A stretch of DNA of 8,376 nt from Leptospiraceae bacterium UBA2033 (lineage in GTDB: Bacteria; Spirochaetota; Leptospiria; Leptospirales; Leptospiraceae), in the NCBI GenBank assembly GCA_002333425.1, contig DDBL01000197.1, positions 1 through 8,376 on the forward strand, given 5' to 3'. Below, piece after piece: positions 6,816 through 8,376 of the stretch (positions within the stretch are counted from its first letter, which is position 1; every line of letters starts with the position of its first letter). The notes beneath the pieces were generated by a model. The model searched no databases, was not told the DNA's origin, and saw nothing but the letters and a program-made list of their open reading frames with translations. Both the position numbers and the translations under genes were made by a program.

Positions 6816-7769
6816 TTATTTTTTTGCTGGGGACTCAGTTAAAGGAGCTGTTTTTGTTTCTTTAGATTCTTTTGTCTCTTTCTTCGCATCTGTTTCTGGT
6901 TTATCAGTCTTATCCGCTTCTTTGTTTATGTTCATTTCACCGTATTTATTGGTAAGACCTTTTTTGATTTGATCTCTTTCTCTATCTCTTTCTTTTTCAC
7001 GGACTGCAAATACAAGACCTAAAGAGTCATCGTATTCTTTTAGATATTCTTTTGGGATATAGTCATCGTCTAACAAAAGATTTTTACTTACACGCTCTGC
7101 TAATTTTAGGTTTTTGTTTTTGTGTTTGCTTATGGTGTAATAGATTTTGAAAAGACTTTGGAGTGCATTTTTATATTCATAAAGTGCGTCGATATTGTTG
7201 TTCTTAGCCGCAAGTAACTGTGCTGTTGTTGAAAACTCATTTGCAATCATAAGTTGTTTTTCGAGTACAGGATAAATGGAATCATCCGTATCTGAGTTTA
7301 CCTTCAAGTCCACTAATTGGAAAGATGCGTCAGCGTAGAGTTTGTTGTAGATGTCTGTATATTTTTTGGCAAAGGTTTGGGCTTCTGTGTTTAGTTCGTT
7401 ATAATTTTGTTCAAAGATTCTTCTGGAGGCGATGTAATTTTTTTCTTGGAATTTGATACTTGCATCGACGTAGTTTTTCATAATCACATTGAATTTTTCA
7501 TCCATCTCAAAATTCATAAAAGAACTTTTGAGTCTCTTTAAATGTTTTAAATTTGTCTTTTTGTAATCAGAAGAAACAACTTGTGGATCAACTGTTACAG
7601 TTCCTGTTTCCATTTTGAGAGGTTTTTCCTCTTTTTTTTCCACTGGAGTTTTGGATGTATCGGGTGCATTCTTTGCGTCTTTAATGTTCACCTGACCCAA
7701 AAGAGAAAGACTAAAGCAAAGTAAAATCAGAATAAATTTACCTGAATGGAACTGAGGATTGAATTTCAT
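6816..7769 (-). CDS. Exported alpha-helical protein of unknown function
   Basis: From ATG 7769 the protein is 317 residues and begins with a signal peptide (MKFNPQFHSGKF then ILILLCFSLSLLGQ, about 26 residues). I prefer this start to the in-frame ATG at 7799 because the longer form would have an unusually long pre-sequence; neither has a Shine-Dalgarno site. After export comes a Lys/Pro/Glu-rich linker (about 28-60), then a mostly helical core (about 70-270) with repeated Tyr/Ala/Lys-rich helices reminiscent of TPR-like hairpins, for example the pairs around IKFQEKNYIASRRIFEQNYN and LYEYKNALQSLFKIYY. An acidic DDDYIPKEYLKEYDDSLGL segment follows, then a basic, charged REKERDRERDQIKK helix, and the tail is a Lys/Thr/Glu low-complexity stretch. 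There is no lipobox, so it is likely periplasmic. It heads the run with the small lipoprotein and YciO-like gene. No function can be assigned; TPR-like is a weak structural guess. Confidence 0.75.
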   Translation of the reverse strand: MKFNPQFHSGKFILILLCFSLSLLGQVNIKDAKNAPDTSKTPVEKKEEKPLKMETGTVTVDPQVVSSDYKKTNLKHLKRLKSSFMNFEMDEKFNVIMKNYVDASIKFQEKNYIASRRIFEQNYNELNTEAQTFAKKYTDIYNKLYADASFQLVDLKVNSDTDDSIYPVLEKQLMIANEFSTTAQLLAAKNNNIDALYEYKNALQSLFKIYYTISKHKNKNLKLAERVSKNLLLDDDYIPKEYLKEYDDSLGLVFAVREKERDRERDQIKKGLTNKYGEMNINKEADKTDKPETDAKKETKESKETKTAPLTESPAKK

Positions 7770-7799
7770 AGAAGTAAGAGAGTAAGTATGCGTTGTCAT

Positions 7800-7846
7800 A
7801 GTGTACTTATTATCGACATTTTTGGTCTTTACGTAAGAGTGGGAAC
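7800..7846. promoter_or_regulatory. Short divergent intergenic region with a candidate -10 for the minus-strand run
   Basis: Only 47 nt separate the maximal minus-strand reading frame from the Maf gene. GATAAT on the minus strand (7809-7814) is a good -10 candidate, although the hexamer 16 nt upstream (TTACGT) is a poor -35. If used, transcription would begin about 2-3 nt before ATG 7799, or about 33 nt before ATG 7769, which favours the inner start. For maf, GAGTGGG just before ATG 7847 may act as a weak ribosome site. Confidence 0.3.
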
Positions 7847-8376
7847 ATGTTAATTTTAAAGTCTGCGTCTCCTAGAAGAAAACAAATTTTGGAAAATTTG
7901 AAACTGACCTTTCAAGTAGACCCTTCCAGCGCCAACGAGGATGTAAGAGAAAATGAGCTTCCTCTCGAATACCTAAAACGTGTCACAATTGCAAAGTTAG
8001 AGCTAGAAAAAAGCCAATCGGAAAACGTTTATATTTCCTCGGATACAATGGTCGTTCTTGGTTCTAGGATTTTGGCGAAACCTAGAGATTTTGCCGAGGG
8101 AGTAGAAATCCTTTCCTTTCTATCTGGAAAGACTCATTCAGTTTATTCTGGGCTTGCGATTGGGAAAAACGGGCAGATTTTGTATGACTTTGATGAAACT
8201 AAGGTTGAGTTTAAAGCTTTGTCAGATGCTGAGATCAAACTGTATTTGGAAGAAGCCAAACCCTACGACAAAGCAGGTGCTTACGGAATCCAAGATGTAG
8301 GAACTCCTGTACACGGCTATGTTGGCTCGTACACAAACGTAATGGGATTTCCAATTCGAAAATTCTATCAGTATTT
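7847..8376 (+). CDS. maf: Maf-family nucleoside triphosphate pyrophosphatase (dTTP/UTP-type), 3'-partial
   Basis: An open frame runs from ATG 7847 through the right edge, giving 176 residues; only roughly the last dozen residues of a typical Maf protein appear missing. Maf enzymes hydrolyse non-canonical or excess nucleotides to the monophosphate and pyrophosphate, guarding DNA and RNA synthesis. The signature residues are present: LKSASPRRKQIL (4-15) with the conserved SPRR phosphate-binding motif, AKLELEK with Lys50, SSDTMVV (64-70) with Asp66 as the likely metal or catalytic residue, AKPRDF with Lys78, PYDKAGAYGIQD (139-150) and NVMGFPI (164-170). The GAYGIQ motif is typical of the YhdE-like dTTP/UTP subgroup. 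SSDT replaces the more common AADT, a mild change. The gene is divergent from the exported-protein run. Confidence 0.9.
   Translation, partial: MLILKSASPRRKQILENLKLTFQVDPSSANEDVRENELPLEYLKRVTIAKLELEKSQSENVYISSDTMVVLGSRILAKPRDFAEGVEILSFLSGKTHSVYSGLAIGKNGQILYDFDETKVEFKALSDAEIKLYLEEAKPYDKAGAYGIQDVGTPVHGYVGSYTNVMGFPIRKFYQY

Overview
The window looks like chromosomal DNA of a Leptospira-type spirochete. The evidence is a low-GC sequence, weak or absent Shine-Dalgarno sites at most starts, secreted proteins with loose spirochetal lipoboxes, and above all an OmpA-domain lipoprotein that closely resembles the Leptospira surface lipoprotein Loa22. This assignment rests on remembered protein similarity, not a database search. 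I see no rRNA, tRNA, CRISPR array, transposase, phage gene or integrase, and no gene-free stretch reaches 300 bases.

Layout from left to right: (1) the N-terminal part of a membrane acyltransferase of the heparan-alpha-glucosaminide N-acetyltransferase-like (DUF1624) type, on the minus strand and cut by the left edge; (2) divergent from it, an exported TraB/GumN/Tiki-superfamily protein; (3) a CNNM-CBS (HlyC/CorC-type) membrane protein whose stop overlaps the start of a stand-alone phosphopantothenoylcysteine decarboxylase (CoaC) by 8 nt; (4) a convergent RluA-family pseudouridine synthase; (5) divergent from that, the Loa22-like lipoprotein, followed by a 114-nt imperfect palindrome; (6) a small ArsC/Spx-like protein that meets, tail to tail with a 1-nt gap, (7) a three-gene minus-strand run encoding an exported helical protein of unknown function, a 78-residue putative lipoprotein and a YciO/Sua5-family protein; (8) divergent from that run, a Maf-type nucleotide pyrophosphatase cut by the right edge.

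Most genes are housekeeping or envelope functions: coenzyme A synthesis, RNA modification, nucleotide-pool sanitation, cell-wall anchoring and export. Two gene groups look co-transcribed: the CNNM/coaC pair and the exported protein/lipoprotein/yciO run. Neither defines a recognisable new system. The least explained items are the palindrome at 5436-5549, which resembles a dispersed REP/MITE-like unit or a structured 3' UTR, and the two unrecognised exported proteins at 6577-7769.
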